Assembly (NCBI RefSeq): GCF_000513935.1
Contig: NZ_AZUY01000004.1
Location: 153,528-217,527, forward strand
Reading direction: 5' to 3'
Origin: Mesorhizobium sp. WSM3626
Lineage (GTDB): Bacteria; Pseudomonadota; Alphaproteobacteria; Rhizobiales; Rhizobiaceae
DNA length: 64,000 nucleotides
Shown: piece by piece, positions 36,486 to 45,906 of the stretch
Layout: the number at the start of each line of letters is the position of its first letter
Position numbering within the stretch: position 1 is the first letter of the stretch
Program-made: the position numbers and the translations under genes
Notes under the pieces: model-generated
The model's input: only the letters and a program-made list of their open reading frames with translations
What the model was told of the DNA's origin: nothing
Database searches by the model: none

Positions 36486-36968
36486 TCAGAGCTGGCCGAG
36501 AATATGAGCCGCGCCGGACTCATCGACACCGGGTTTGGTCTCGACATTGAGCGCGGTGACCTTGCCGTCGTCGATAATCATCGAGAACCGCTTCGAGCGC
36601 AGGCCCATGCCGCCACCGGAGTAATCCGCGTCAAGACCGACCGCCTTGGCGAAATCGCCATTGCCGTCGGCGAGGAACAGGATCTTGCCGTCGCCGCCGG
36701 TGAAGCGCGCCCAGGCGCCCATGACGTGGACGTCGTTGACTGAAACGACTGCGATGGTGTCGACGCCACGCGCCAGGATCGCGTCATGGTTCTCGAGATA
36801 GCCGGGCAGATGGTTATTGCTGCAGGTCGGCGTGAAGGCGCCGGGAACGCCGAACAGCACCACTTTCTTGCCCGGAAAAATCTCGGCCGACGTGATCGGC
36901 TTCGCGCCGTCGGCCGTCATGGTCTTGAAGGTCGCCTCGGGCAGCTTGTCGCCAACGGAGATGGTCAT
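36486..36968 (-). CDS. peroxiredoxin (Prx5/AhpE-like, glutaredoxin-dependent type)
   Basis: 160 residues from the ATG at 36968. The peroxidatic cysteine lies in VPGAFTPTCSNNHLPG near residue 49, and later landmarks are VVSVNDVHVMGAWA and SKRFSMIIDDG. It reduces hydrogen peroxide or alkyl peroxides in the cytoplasm. There is no obvious resolving Cys, so a glutathione or glutaredoxin partner is likely. A palindromic repeat lies about 90 bp upstream of the start. Confidence 0.92.
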   Translation of the reverse strand: MTISVGDKLPEATFKTMTADGAKPITSAEIFPGKKVVLFGVPGAFTPTCSNNHLPGYLENHDAILARGVDTIAVVSVNDVHVMGAWARFTGGDGKILFLADGNGDFAKAVGLDADYSGGGMGLRSKRFSMIIDDGKVTALNVETKPGVDESGAAHILGQL

Positions 36969-37055
36969 GAGTTCCTCGCTTGGGGAATGGGGAAGGACGC
37001 GTGCTTGCCTAGCGAACTCGGCGGCTTCCCGCAACCATCGCGGCAGTAGCTTCAG

Positions 37056-37158
37056 TATATGTCGCCCAAAAGTGCGCAGCGGTTTTGGGCTAACGACATG
37101 TACAAGGAGATGACCTTGGAGCGCATCGTACGGGTTCGTTTCAATACGACGCGCTTCA
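37056..37158. repeat. palindromic intergenic repeat, copy 2
   Basis: A diverged copy of the element at 4756-4857. Hairpin 1 retains CCCAAAA (37065-37071) and TTTTGGG (37083-37089), flanked by ATGTCG / CGACAT. Hairpin 2 pairs CTTGGAGCGCATCGTA (37115-37130) with TACGACGCGCTTCAAG (37145-37160), with one G-T pair and one mismatch. Several arm bases differ from copy 1 on both sides at once, so pairing is kept. It again contains the stop of the upstream minus-strand gene. Confidence 0.8.
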
Positions 37159-37962
37159 AGGGAAAGGCAGCAGCCCTTCGACCGCGCCCGCCGAACTCGT
37201 CAGCGTATAGTGGAGCCCGCCGTCCGTCGGCGTCGTCGAGGGGCGATCGAGGATCGGCACGGTGAAGATCAACTTGCCGTCCTTTTCCGCGCGGGAGGAG
37301 GTGCCGAACATATAATCGCGCTCGCCGGCGACGAAGAAATCCGCTGCCTGCGGATCGCCAGGGAAGCTCGCCTCGACAACCAGCGTCTCGTGATCGCCCG
37401 GCAGCACCTTGACGCCAAAATCGGGTTTTGCAGGTGACGGCAATGCCGTGAAACTCGCCTTTACCAATGCCGCGTCGTCGGCATTGTCGGGATCGGAAGC
37501 TGGGTCGACGCTCAGCCGTGTCTGCACCGGGATGCAGATGGTTTCACAAATGCCGAGAAAAATGTCGGCATCGATGACGGCCGGCTGGCCCGGAGTCGCC
37601 AGCGTGAACGTCACCGGCAGCGAAACCGGATAGTTGTAGCCGGCCCATTTGCCATAACCATCGTCGTGGCGCTGCGGTGCGGGAAACGACAGTGTCGCAT
37701 CGGCAATATTGGTGCTGGCCGAAATGTCCAGCTGCGGCGGCACACCTGCGTCACCCGGGTCGCGCCAGTAAGTCTTCCAGCCGGGTTTGAGCGCGATATC
37801 GAGAACACCCTGGATGCGGCCGGCGTCGTCCGGCTTGCCGCTGGTCACCAGCCGCACCTTGCCGCCTTCGCTGTTGTACCAGGCGGATGAGGAGGCGGTG
37901 GCGGGGAGGGCGGCCGCCAATCCGATGGCAGTACCGAGCAACAGGATTTTCAAGCTTTGCAT
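37156..37962 (-). CDS. exported protein with a DsbD N-terminal-like domain
   Basis: 268 residues from the ATG at 37962. A signal peptide ends near ATASS (residue 24). The rest resembles the alpha domain of DsbD/thiol-disulfide interchange proteins: LKPGWKTYWRDPGDAGVPPQ, AGYNYPVSLPVTF, and a CETIC pair that could shuttle electrons. The membrane and thioredoxin parts of DsbD are absent, so it would act as a separate periplasmic reductant or chaperone. The TGA stop lies inside the palindromic repeat. Confidence 0.85.
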   Translation of the reverse strand: MQSLKILLLGTAIGLAAALPATASSSAWYNSEGGKVRLVTSGKPDDAGRIQGVLDIALKPGWKTYWRDPGDAGVPPQLDISASTNIADATLSFPAPQRHDDGYGKWAGYNYPVSLPVTFTLATPGQPAVIDADIFLGICETICIPVQTRLSVDPASDPDNADDAALVKASFTALPSPAKPDFGVKVLPGDHETLVVEASFPGDPQAADFFVAGERDYMFGTSSRAEKDGKLIFTVPILDRPSTTPTDGGLHYTLTSSAGAVEGLLPFP

Positions 37963-38135
37963 GGCGATGATTTGATCGTCCCTTCGTGGCCGCGCAATGA
38001 TTTCATGGCCCTTGCTGATATCATATTTGCGTGACCTTCGCGGGCAAGCCAAGGCCGGCCCCGCAATGTGGGCTTTGGTCGAATCCGGTACTGCGCATCT
38101 TTTCGGCGCCCGGGAAACGCGTTACGCTCCCTGGC

Positions 38136-38744
38136 ATGGATTTGTTGCGCCACAAGAAGACAGCCGCCGGACGCGGCTTTCTCGACGATCAATTCCTGAT
38201 TGCCATGCCCGGCATGAAGGACGATCGTTTCACGCGCTCGGTCATCTACATCTGCGCCCACAGCGACGAAGGCGCGATGGGCCTGATCATCAACCAGACG
38301 CAGCAGATGCTGTTTCCGGACCTTTTGGTGCAGCTCGGCATCATGAACGAGCTGGAGGCGATCCGCCTTCCGGCGCAGGCGCGCGATTTCGTCGTGCGCA
38401 ATGGCGGGCCTGTCGACCGCAGTCGGGGCTTCGTCCTGCATTCGGGCGACTACCGCGTGGACTCCTCGCTCACCGTTTCCGACGACATCTGCCTGACCGC
38501 GACCGTCGACATATTGCGGGCGATATCGTCAGGGCGAGGGCCGCGCCGCGCGCTGATGGCGCTCGGCTATTCGGGTTGGGGCGCCGGCCAACTGGAAACC
38601 GAGATCGCCGAAAATGGCTGGCTGACTTGCCCGGCGACGCCGGAATTGCTGTTCGACGCCGATATCGAGCGCAAATACGACCGGATTCTCGCCTCGATCG
38701 GCATCGATCTCGCCCATCTCAGCCTGGCTGCCGGCCACGCCTGA
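38136..38744 (+). CDS. YqgE/AlgH family protein (UPF0301)
   Basis: 202 residues from the ATG at 38136, within the usual length for the family (about 185-200). Landmarks are [29 protein letters not shown] and [13 protein letters not shown]. The fold is known, but the function is not; in pseudomonads AlgH affects alginate and virulence gene expression. It is convergent with the long GGDEF/EAL gene, with a seven-base gap. Confidence 0.93.
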   Translation: MDLLRHKKTAAGRGFLDDQFLIAMPGMKDDRFTRSVIYICAHSDEGAMGLIINQTQQMLFPDLLVQLGIMNELEAIRLPAQARDFVVRNGGPVDRSRGFVLHSGDYRVDSSLTVSDDICLTATVDILRAISSGRGPRRALMALGYSGWGAGQLETEIAENGWLTCPATPELLFDADIERKYDRILASIGIDLAHLSLAAGHA

Positions 38745-38751
38745 GATTCTC

Positions 38752-41640
38752 TCAGGCCTGGGTCAGCGGATACTGCTCCTTCAGCGTCTTCAGCACCTGG
38801 TCGCCCGGCATCGGCGCGCCGAACATGAAGCTCTGCACATATTCGCAGCCCATCTGACGCAACTCCAGCGCATCGCGCTCGTCTGATATGCCTTCGGCGA
38901 CCACCGACAGGCCGAGCTCATGCGCCATGTTGACCATGGATTTGAGCAGCACCGCGCGTTTTGGCGTGCTGTCGTCGACGAAGCTCTTGTCGATCTTGAT
39001 GGTGTCGAACGGGAACCGCGTCAGATAGGCGAGCGATGAATAGCCGGTGCCGAAATCGTCCAGCGACAGGCCGATGCCGAGCTGCTTCAGCTTGGTCAGT
39101 ACGTGGGCCGTCTGCTCGGGATTGTCCATGACCAGGGATTCGGTGAGTTCGAGCCGGAAGCAGCGCGGCTTCAAATTGGCGCGCGCGATCACGGAACGCA
39201 CATCGCTGACGAGGTCGCGGCGGATGAGCTGGCGGCTGGACAGGTTGACCGAGACCGACAGCGGCGCGTCGCCGATCTGCTTTTGCCATCCTGCGAGATC
39301 CTCGGCTGCTTGCTGCATGGCAAATAGCCCAAGCTGCACGATCAGCCCGCAGCTTTCGGCGACCGGGATGAAATCGGCCGGCGGGATCATGCCGCGGCGT
39401 GGATGGTCCCAGCGCAGCAACGCTTCGAAGCCGGCGACGCTGCCGTCTTCCAGGCGCACGATCGGCTGATAGGCCAGCGTGAATTCGCGCCGTTCGATGG
39501 CGCGACGCAGGTCGGATTCGAACTGCAGACGGTCGGTGCCGACTGTGCGGAAAGCCGGCCGGAACGGCTCGATCCTGTCGCCGCCGAAACGCTTGGCCTG
39601 ATGCATGGCGAGCTCCGCATCCTTGACCATGTCCTCGGCCGAGGTCTGCGCCGAGGTCCAGGTGATCAAGCCGATCGAGGCGGTCAGCACGATCTCGCGC
39701 TTGGCAAAGGTGATCGGATTGTTGATCGCATGCTTGATCGCATCGGCCACGCCGGCGATGCGGGCGGGATCCTGCTCGGACAGCAGCATCAGCGCGAACT
39801 GGTCGCCGGCGAAGCGCGACAGTGAATCCTTCGGCTTCAACAGCCGGTGCAGGCGCCGCGCTAAGGTGAGCAGGATGGTGTCGCCGGCCGAGATGCCGAG
39901 CCCGTCATTGACCTGCTTGAAGCGGTCGATGTCGATCACGAAGACGGTCGGCCGCACCTTCTCTTCGGTGCGGGCGATCGAGATGATCGCCTCCAGCCGG
40001 TTCATGAACAATTCGCGGTTCGGCAGGCCGGTCAGATTGTCGTGCACGGCGTCGTGCAGCAGCCGCTCCTCGGATTTCTTCTGTTCGGTTACGTCGACCA
40101 TGGTCCCGACGCAGCGGATCACCTCGCCGTCCGACCCGATGACCGGGCGCGCGCGCAAGGCAAACCAGTGATAGTGCCCGTCGGCGCCGCGCAGGCGGAA
40201 ATTCTGCGCCACCTTGCCACGGCGATGCTCCAGAACGACGTCGAGCGTCGTGCGGAACGTGTCGCGGTCATCGGCATGCAGCACCGGCAGCCAGTTGCGC
40301 GCGGCACCGCCCAGGCTGTTGGGGGCAAGGCCGAGCTGGATGCTGACATCGGGTTTGGTCACCACGCGGTCGCGCAGCACGTCCCAGTCCCACACCGTAT
40401 CGCCCGACCCGGCGACGGCCAGCGCCTGTCGCTCGAGATCGGAGAACAGCCCCTGATGCAGCGCACCGCCTGCAAAGGCGTGCTGCATGACGGTGAAGCC
40501 GATCAGCAGGATGATCAGGATCAGCCCGCCGCCGAGCGCCGGCTGGGCGATGTCGTTGTCGAGCATGCCGGTGATCGCCATCCACGACCCGCACAGCCAT
40601 AACAGCACCATGACCCAACTGGGCACCAGCATGATCGCTCGGTCATAACCACGAATACCGAGGAAGATGATCAGGCCGAGCCCGGTCAGCGCCGTGGCGG
40701 CAAACGAGATGCGGGCGATGCCGGCGGCAACCGCCGGATCGACGATGGCGACGCCGGCGATCAGCAACAGGCCCAGAATCCAGACCAGGGCGCCATAGCT
40801 GAAATGGCCATGCCATCGGTTGAGGTTGAGATAGGCGAACAGGAAGACCACGAAGGTCGCCGCCAGCGCCACCTCCGTTCCGGCCCGCCACATTTGCTCG
40901 TTGCCGGGCGAAATCTCGATGACCTTGTTGAGGAAGCCGAAATCGACGCAGATATAGGCAAGCACCGCCCAGGCAAGGGCCGCCGTTGCCGGGAACATCG
41001 ACGTCCCCTTGACGACGAACAATATGGTCAGGAACAGCGCCAGAAGGCCTGCTATGCCGATGACGATGCCACGAAACAGCGTGTAGGAATTGACCGAGTC
41101 CTTGTAGGATTCCGGATCCCAGAGGTAGACCTGCGGCAGCTTCGGCGAGGCAAGCTCGGCGATGAAGGTGATCACCGTGCCGGGGTTCAACGTCACCCGG
41201 AACACGTCGGCGTCGGGGCTGGTCTGGCGGTCGAGCGCGAAGCCTTCGCTGGGCGTGATGGCTGCGATGCGCGTCGAGCCCAGATCCGGCCAGAAGATGC
41301 CGGAATTGACCAGCCGGAAATGCGGCGCGACGATCAGCCTGTCGAGCTGCTGGTCGGTGGTGTTGGCGAGCGCGAAAACCGCCCAGTCGCCGGTCGAGCG
41401 GGCATCGTTGGCCTCGACCTCGATGCGCCGCACGATGCCGTCCGGCCCGGGCGCGGTCGACACCTGGAAGTTCTCACCCTGGTTGCGGTAGATCTCGACA
41501 GCGCGCGAAAGGTCGAGCGCGACATCGTCGCGCGCAATCTTGATGGGTTCGACGGCAAAGGCCGACGAAGCGGCGCACAGCGTCAGCATCGTCGCCAGCA
41601 GAAAGGCGATCAGCGGCCCGTTTCGCAGGAAATTCGTCAA
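38752..41640 (-). CDS. membrane GGDEF/EAL protein with extracytoplasmic sensor and seven helices
   Basis: 962 residues. The start is a TTG at 41640, two bases after the GNAT stop; GAAGGA within that gene's end is the ribosome site. Domains: signal peptide (1-29); a 7TMR-DISM-like periplasmic domain (about 30-187); seven helices (about 188-388); a PAS domain (about 405-520); GGDEF (about 525-690); EAL (about 705-955). The GGDEF site reads AGDQF at 611-615, unlikely to make c-di-GMP. EAL residues are intact: FEALL (738-742), ELTES (831-835), DDFGTGYSS (861-869). It is probably a sensor-controlled c-di-GMP phosphodiesterase. Confidence 0.92.
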   Translation of the reverse strand: MTNFLRNGPLIAFLLATMLTLCAASSAFAVEPIKIARDDVALDLSRAVEIYRNQGENFQVSTAPGPDGIVRRIEVEANDARSTGDWAVFALANTTDQQLDRLIVAPHFRLVNSGIFWPDLGSTRIAAITPSEGFALDRQTSPDADVFRVTLNPGTVITFIAELASPKLPQVYLWDPESYKDSVNSYTLFRGIVIGIAGLLALFLTILFVVKGTSMFPATAALAWAVLAYICVDFGFLNKVIEISPGNEQMWRAGTEVALAATFVVFLFAYLNLNRWHGHFSYGALVWILGLLLIAGVAIVDPAVAAGIARISFAATALTGLGLIIFLGIRGYDRAIMLVPSWVMVLLWLCGSWMAITGMLDNDIAQPALGGGLILIILLIGFTVMQHAFAGGALHQGLFSDLERQALAVAGSGDTVWDWDVLRDRVVTKPDVSIQLGLAPNSLGGAARNWLPVLHADDRDTFRTTLDVVLEHRRGKVAQNFRLRGADGHYHWFALRARPVIGSDGEVIRCVGTMVDVTEQKKSEERLLHDAVHDNLTGLPNRELFMNRLEAIISIARTEEKVRPTVFVIDIDRFKQVNDGLGISAGDTILLTLARRLHRLLKPKDSLSRFAGDQFALMLLSEQDPARIAGVADAIKHAINNPITFAKREIVLTASIGLITWTSAQTSAEDMVKDAELAMHQAKRFGGDRIEPFRPAFRTVGTDRLQFESDLRRAIERREFTLAYQPIVRLEDGSVAGFEALLRWDHPRRGMIPPADFIPVAESCGLIVQLGLFAMQQAAEDLAGWQKQIGDAPLSVSVNLSSRQLIRRDLVSDVRSVIARANLKPRCFRLELTESLVMDNPEQTAHVLTKLKQLGIGLSLDDFGTGYSSLAYLTRFPFDTIKIDKSFVDDSTPKRAVLLKSMVNMAHELGLSVVAEGISDERDALELRQMGCEYVQSFMFGAPMPGDQVLKTLKEQYPLTQA

Positions 41641-41642
41641 AA

Positions 41643-42239
41643 TCAGTCCTTCGTTCCAGCGCCCGGCGGATCGTCGGCGATCCGGGCGTAGAGGTAGTGG
41701 TCCTGCCAGAGGCCGTTGATCCTGAGATAGGATCGCAGAAGTCCTTCGCGCCGGAATCCGGCTTTTTCAAGCACGCGGATCGACCTGATATTGTCGGGAA
41801 TACAGGCGGCTTCGATCCGGTGCAACCTCAGCGTATCGAAGGCGAAGCGGGCCACCACCTTGACCGCGTCGGTCATCAGGCCGCGGCCGCCGAAGCGCTC
41901 GCCGATCCAGTAGCCGACATGGCCACTTTGCGAGACGCCGTGGCGTATGTTGCCGAGCGTGATGCCGCCCGCGAGCTTGCCGCTCGACTTCTCGAAGATG
42001 AAGAAGGCGATCGCGGTTCCCTGCGCATAGTCCTCGCGATAGCGGCTGATGCGCAGGCGCCATGCCGTGCGATCGAGTTCGTCCGGGGTCCAGCGCGGCT
42101 CCCACGGCTCCAGGAACGCCCGGCTTTCGCCGCGCACCGTCGACCACTCGCGGTAGTCGTTGGTGAACGGCACGCGCAGCGTGACCAGGTTGCCCTTCAG
42201 TGCCGGCAGGTCACGGCGAAAGAAAGGGAGCGCGAACAC
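41643..42239 (-). CDS. GNAT family acetyltransferase (RimJ-like)
   Basis: 198 residues from a GTG at 42239. The acetyl-CoA site is seen in VGYWIGERFGGRGLMTDAV near residues 110-128, and the C-terminal NIRSIRVLEKAGFRREGLL is typical of the RimJ/RimL ribosomal-protein N-acetyltransferases. It lies between the M16 peptidase gene (12-bp gap) and the GGDEF/EAL gene (2-bp gap) in one minus-strand operon. The acceptor is unknown. Confidence 0.92.
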   Translation of the reverse strand: MFALPFFRRDLPALKGNLVTLRVPFTNDYREWSTVRGESRAFLEPWEPRWTPDELDRTAWRLRISRYREDYAQGTAIAFFIFEKSSGKLAGGITLGNIRHGVSQSGHVGYWIGERFGGRGLMTDAVKVVARFAFDTLRLHRIEAACIPDNIRSIRVLEKAGFRREGLLRSYLRINGLWQDHYLYARIADDPPGAGTKD

Positions 42240-42251
42240 GGCGCTGGGGAC

Positions 42252-43544
42252 TTAGACGGCGAGCCTGCGGGCCGTGGCCTGCGTGCCCGGAAGCGAATCA
42301 AGGATCGCCTCGTATGGCGCCAGCGTACCCACGGGCCCGACAGCGGTAAGCGTCGGCTTGGTCGAGAACATCCGCGACGACAGATCGGTCAGGCGCTCGA
42401 CCGTCAGCGCCGCCAGCCGCTCCATCAGCTCTTCCTTTGCGATCGGCCTGCCGAAAAGGAGCAGTTGCCGTGCGATCTGCGAGGCGCGGCTGGCCGGGCT
42501 TTCGGCGGACATGATCAGCCCGGCGCGATACTGCGCGCGTGCACGGTCGAGCTCTTCCTGCAAGATGCTGTCGCCGACCTTCTGCAACTCGTCGACGATG
42601 ACGGGCACCAGTTTGGCGATGTCGCTTTGCCCCGTGGCGGCATGGACGCCGAATATGCCCGTGTCGGAAAAGCCCCAGTGAAAGGCATAGACCGAGTAGC
42701 AGAGACCGCGTTTCTCGCGAACTTCCTGGAACAGACGCGATGACATGCCGCCGCCGAGAATCATCGACAATACCTGCGATGCGTAGAAATCGCGCACATG
42801 GTAGGCGCGGCCCTCGAAGCCCAGCACGATCTGCGCGTCCATCAGGTCGCGATCCTCGCGGAAATCCCCGCCCACATATTGCGCGTATTGCGGAATGGTG
42901 CTGTCGGCTTTGCTGCGGAAACCGCCGAGCCGGTTTTCGACCTCGCGCACGAACTTGTCGTGCTTGATGTCGCCCGCGGCAACGATCACCATCCGCTCGG
43001 CGCCATACTGGCGTTCGATGAAATCGTGCAACTGCTTGGAAGTGAAAGATTTTACGGTTTCGGGCGTGCCCAGGATCGAGCGGCCGATGGTCTGGTGGCG
43101 GAAGGCCGTCTCGGTGAAACGGTCAAAGACGATGTCGTCTGGCGTGTCGTGCGCGGCGCCGATCTCCTGCAGGATGACATGCTGCTCGCGCTCGAGTTCC
43201 TGCGGGTCGAATTCGGACTCCTGCAGGATGTCGGACAGGATGTCGACGGCCAGCGGCACATCGTCGGAGAGCACCCTGGCGTAGTAGGATGTGGTCTCGA
43301 CGCTGGTGGCGGCATTGATCTCGCCGCCGACGTCCTCGATTTCCGAGGCGATCTCGAAGGCGCTTCGCCGCTTCGTCCCCTTGAACGCCATGTGCTCGAG
43401 CAAATGGGCCATGCCATGCTCTTCCTCGCGTTCATTGCGGGCACCCGACTTGACCCAGGCACCCAAGGCAACCGATTCGATACTTGGAAGGGTTTCGGTG
43501 GCGACTGTCAGGCCGTTCGACAGACGGCTTACCTCAACACCCAT
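42252..43544 (-). CDS. M16 family zinc metallopeptidase (mitochondrial processing peptidase-like)
   Basis: 430 residues from the ATG at 43544, with AAGGAG upstream. The inverted zinc motif HLLEH is at residues 48-52 (MAHLLEHMAFKGT), with the distal Glu in the EQHVILQEIGAA segment. C-terminal landmarks are GGGMSSRLFQEVREKRGLCY. The family includes alpha- and beta-MPP and bacterial processing proteases. It follows thrC by 14 bp; thrC-M16 pairing is conserved in alphaproteobacteria. Confidence 0.94.
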   Translation of the reverse strand: MGVEVSRLSNGLTVATETLPSIESVALGAWVKSGARNEREEEHGMAHLLEHMAFKGTKRRSAFEIASEIEDVGGEINAATSVETTSYYARVLSDDVPLAVDILSDILQESEFDPQELEREQHVILQEIGAAHDTPDDIVFDRFTETAFRHQTIGRSILGTPETVKSFTSKQLHDFIERQYGAERMVIVAAGDIKHDKFVREVENRLGGFRSKADSTIPQYAQYVGGDFREDRDLMDAQIVLGFEGRAYHVRDFYASQVLSMILGGGMSSRLFQEVREKRGLCYSVYAFHWGFSDTGIFGVHAATGQSDIAKLVPVIVDELQKVGDSILQEELDRARAQYRAGLIMSAESPASRASQIARQLLLFGRPIAKEELMERLAALTVERLTDLSSRMFSTKPTLTAVGPVGTLAPYEAILDSLPGTQATARRLAV

Positions 43545-43558
43545 ATGGCTCGTACTCC

Positions 43559-44953
43559 TTAACGCGCCGCCCGCGCGCGGCGGCTGACGTAATCTTCCAC
43601 CATTTTGAGGTCGGATGGAAGTACCGTGTATTTTTCCTCGAATGTCATCAATCCCCCTAGCCATGCGGGCAGGGCGGGCGAGACCCCGCTGGCGGCCTCG
43701 ACGGCGGCCGGGAATTTCGCCGGATGGGCGGTGCCCAGCACCACCATCGGCACCGCGCCAGCCTTGTCCGCCGCCGCGTGCATGGCTGCCGCCGTATGCG
43801 GATCGAGCAGGTAGTTGCTGTTTGCCAGCGTCGAGCGAATGGTGGCGGCGACCTCGTCCATGTCAGCGCGGCCGGCATCGAATTCGGACCGCATCCCAGC
43901 GATTTCCGCGGCTTCGATGGTGAAGGCGCCCGATTGTTTGAGGCCTGCCATGTAGCGTCGAACGGTCGCCGCGTCGCGGTTCGACGCCTCGAACAGCAGG
44001 CGTTCGAAATTCGACGAAACCTGGATGTCCATCGACGGCGAGGTGGTCGCAAAGACCCCCTTGGTCCGGTATTCGCCGGTCGCGAAGGTGCGTGCCAATA
44101 TGTCGTTGTCGTTGGTGGCGATGACCAGCCGTTCGATCGGCAGGCCCATCTTCTTGGCGGCGTAGCCGGCGAAGATATCGCCGAAATTGCCGGTCGGCAC
44201 CGTGAACGACACCGGCCTGTCCGGCGCGCCGAGCGACAGCGCCGAGGAGAAATAATAGACGATCTGGGCCATGATTCGCGCCCAGTTGATCGAATTGACC
44301 CCCGACAGCGACACCCGGTCGCGGAAGCCGTGATCGTTGAACATATCCTTCAGCAGGCCCTGACAATCGTCGAAATTGCCCTCGATCGCCAGCGCATGGA
44401 CATTTTCAGCCGTCGACGTTGTCATCTGCCGCTGCTGCACCGGCGAGACGCGGCCATGCGGAAAAAGGATGAAGATGTCGGTGCGGCTGCGCCCGGCAAA
44501 GGCATCGATGGCCGCGCCGCCGGTATCGCCCGACGTGGCGCCGACGATGGTCGCATGCTGGCCGCGTTCGGCAAGCACATGGTCCATCAACCGGGCAAGC
44601 AACTGCATCGCCACGTCCTTGAACGCCAGTGTCGGCCCATGAAAGAGTTCGAGGACAAAAGTGTTGGCGCCGGTCTGCACCAACGGGCAGACAGCCTCAT
44701 GGCGGAAGGTGGCATACGCTTCGCGGACGAGGCGCTCGAAGACCGGCGCGGCGATCTCGCCGCCCAGAAATGGCGTCAACACGCGGATGGCGAGGTCGGG
44801 ATAGGCAAGGCCGCGCATGGCGCGGATGTCGGCTGCCGAGAAGCGCGGCCATTCGCGCGGCACATAGAGCCCGCCATCGCGCGCCAGCCCAGCCAGGATG
44901 GCGTCGGAAAATCCAAGCGCGGGCGCTTCCCCGCGGGTACTCACATAATGCAT
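43559..44953 (-). CDS. thrC: threonine synthase
   Basis: 464 residues, normal for the long ThrC. The PLP lysine is in HGPTLAFKDVAMQLL near residue 111, and other landmarks are GATSGDTGGAAI near 140 and VPTGNFGDIFAGYAAKKMG near 250. It converts phosphohomoserine to threonine, following ThrB. It is the first gene of a minus-strand operon thrC-M16-GNAT-GGDEF/EAL. It is divergent from a lipoprotein gene across 130 bp. Confidence 0.96.
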   Translation of the reverse strand: MHYVSTRGEAPALGFSDAILAGLARDGGLYVPREWPRFSAADIRAMRGLAYPDLAIRVLTPFLGGEIAAPVFERLVREAYATFRHEAVCPLVQTGANTFVLELFHGPTLAFKDVAMQLLARLMDHVLAERGQHATIVGATSGDTGGAAIDAFAGRSRTDIFILFPHGRVSPVQQRQMTTSTAENVHALAIEGNFDDCQGLLKDMFNDHGFRDRVSLSGVNSINWARIMAQIVYYFSSALSLGAPDRPVSFTVPTGNFGDIFAGYAAKKMGLPIERLVIATNDNDILARTFATGEYRTKGVFATTSPSMDIQVSSNFERLLFEASNRDAATVRRYMAGLKQSGAFTIEAAEIAGMRSEFDAGRADMDEVAATIRSTLANSNYLLDPHTAAAMHAAADKAGAVPMVVLGTAHPAKFPAAVEAASGVSPALPAWLGGLMTFEEKYTVLPSDLKMVEDYVSRRARAAR

Positions 44954-45083
44954 GTCACAGATCCGTTTGCCGCCTGGTTTTTTCGTTCACCACAAGGTGG
45001 TTAATTTCTGCACCGGCTCTAGTCGCATTTTTGCCGCGCGGTTGATATACGTCACCAGCTTTGCGAGAGGGAAGTGCAGTTTC

Positions 45084-45809
45084 ATGGCGTTTCGTATATC
45101 AAGTAGTCGCTTTTTGGCGGGTCTTGCGCTCACGGGCTTTATGCTTGCCGCCGCCGGCTGCCAATCAGGCGACAATGGCATCCTGAACCTCGGCTTCGGC
45201 AAGAAAGACCCGACGGCGCCTCCGCCGCCACAGGATCCCAAGGTGCTGGCCAGCCAGCTGAACGCCTATTGCCCGAGGGTGACGGTGCGCGATGGCACGG
45301 CGTTCTTCAATACCTATGTCAATGAGGTCCAGAAGCCCAAGCCGAAGCTCAAGAAGACCGGCGACGCGGCTGCGGATGCCGCGGCCCAGGCTGCGGCCGA
45401 CGCCGCCGCTGCTACGCCGCCCGACGATTCGGCGAGGATCATTTATCAGGCGTCGATCAGCGACGTGACCCGCGATTGCAGCCGTGCCGACGGGCAACTG
45501 ACGATGAAAATCGCGGTCGCCGGCAAGATCGTACCCGGACCGAAGTTCACGCCGGGCACCATCACCATGCCGATCCGCACGGCGGTCATGCATGGCACCG
45601 ACGTACTTTATTCGCAGATCCACCAGTATCAGGTTCAGGTGACCGATCCCTCGGTCGCCACCCAGTTTGTCTTCACCGATTCCAATGTCGTCGTACCGGC
45701 GCCGACGGCGCCAGACTATCAGGCCTATGCCGGTTATGATGAAACCGCGCCCAAGGCAACGACCGACAAGCCGAAGCGCAAGAGGAAGAAAGCCACGGCA
45801 ACGAACTGA
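45084..45809 (+). CDS. putative lipoprotein of unknown function
   Basis: 241 residues from the ATG at 45084, with GAGAGGGAAG upstream. The signal peptide ends in the lipobox AAAGC (Cys near residue 25), so it should be an acylated envelope protein. A Pro-rich linker, an Ala-rich segment (about 95-115), and a beta-rich domain with ITMPIRTAVMHGTDVLYSQ follow. The C-terminus is basic (PKRKRKKATATN). I do not recognise the family; two cysteines (NAYCPRV and TRDCSRA) may pair. Confidence 0.8.
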   Translation: MAFRISSSRFLAGLALTGFMLAAAGCQSGDNGILNLGFGKKDPTAPPPPQDPKVLASQLNAYCPRVTVRDGTAFFNTYVNEVQKPKPKLKKTGDAAADAAAQAAADAAAATPPDDSARIIYQASISDVTRDCSRADGQLTMKIAVAGKIVPGPKFTPGTITMPIRTAVMHGTDVLYSQIHQYQVQVTDPSVATQFVFTDSNVVVPAPTAPDYQAYAGYDETAPKATTDKPKRKRKKATATN

Positions 45810-45906
45810 ACGAAGCCCAGGCGCTCGCGGCAAGTTTGCCGAGGCGCATCGTCACATGCAGGGGACAACGGCCGCGTCGCTGGCCAACCCCACGCAGTCC
45901 GTCGAG

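Noticed and set aside
38752..41640. True LapD orthologue
   Set aside because: LapD has two helices with HAMP and a degenerate EAL; this protein has seven helices, a PAS domain and intact EAL residues.
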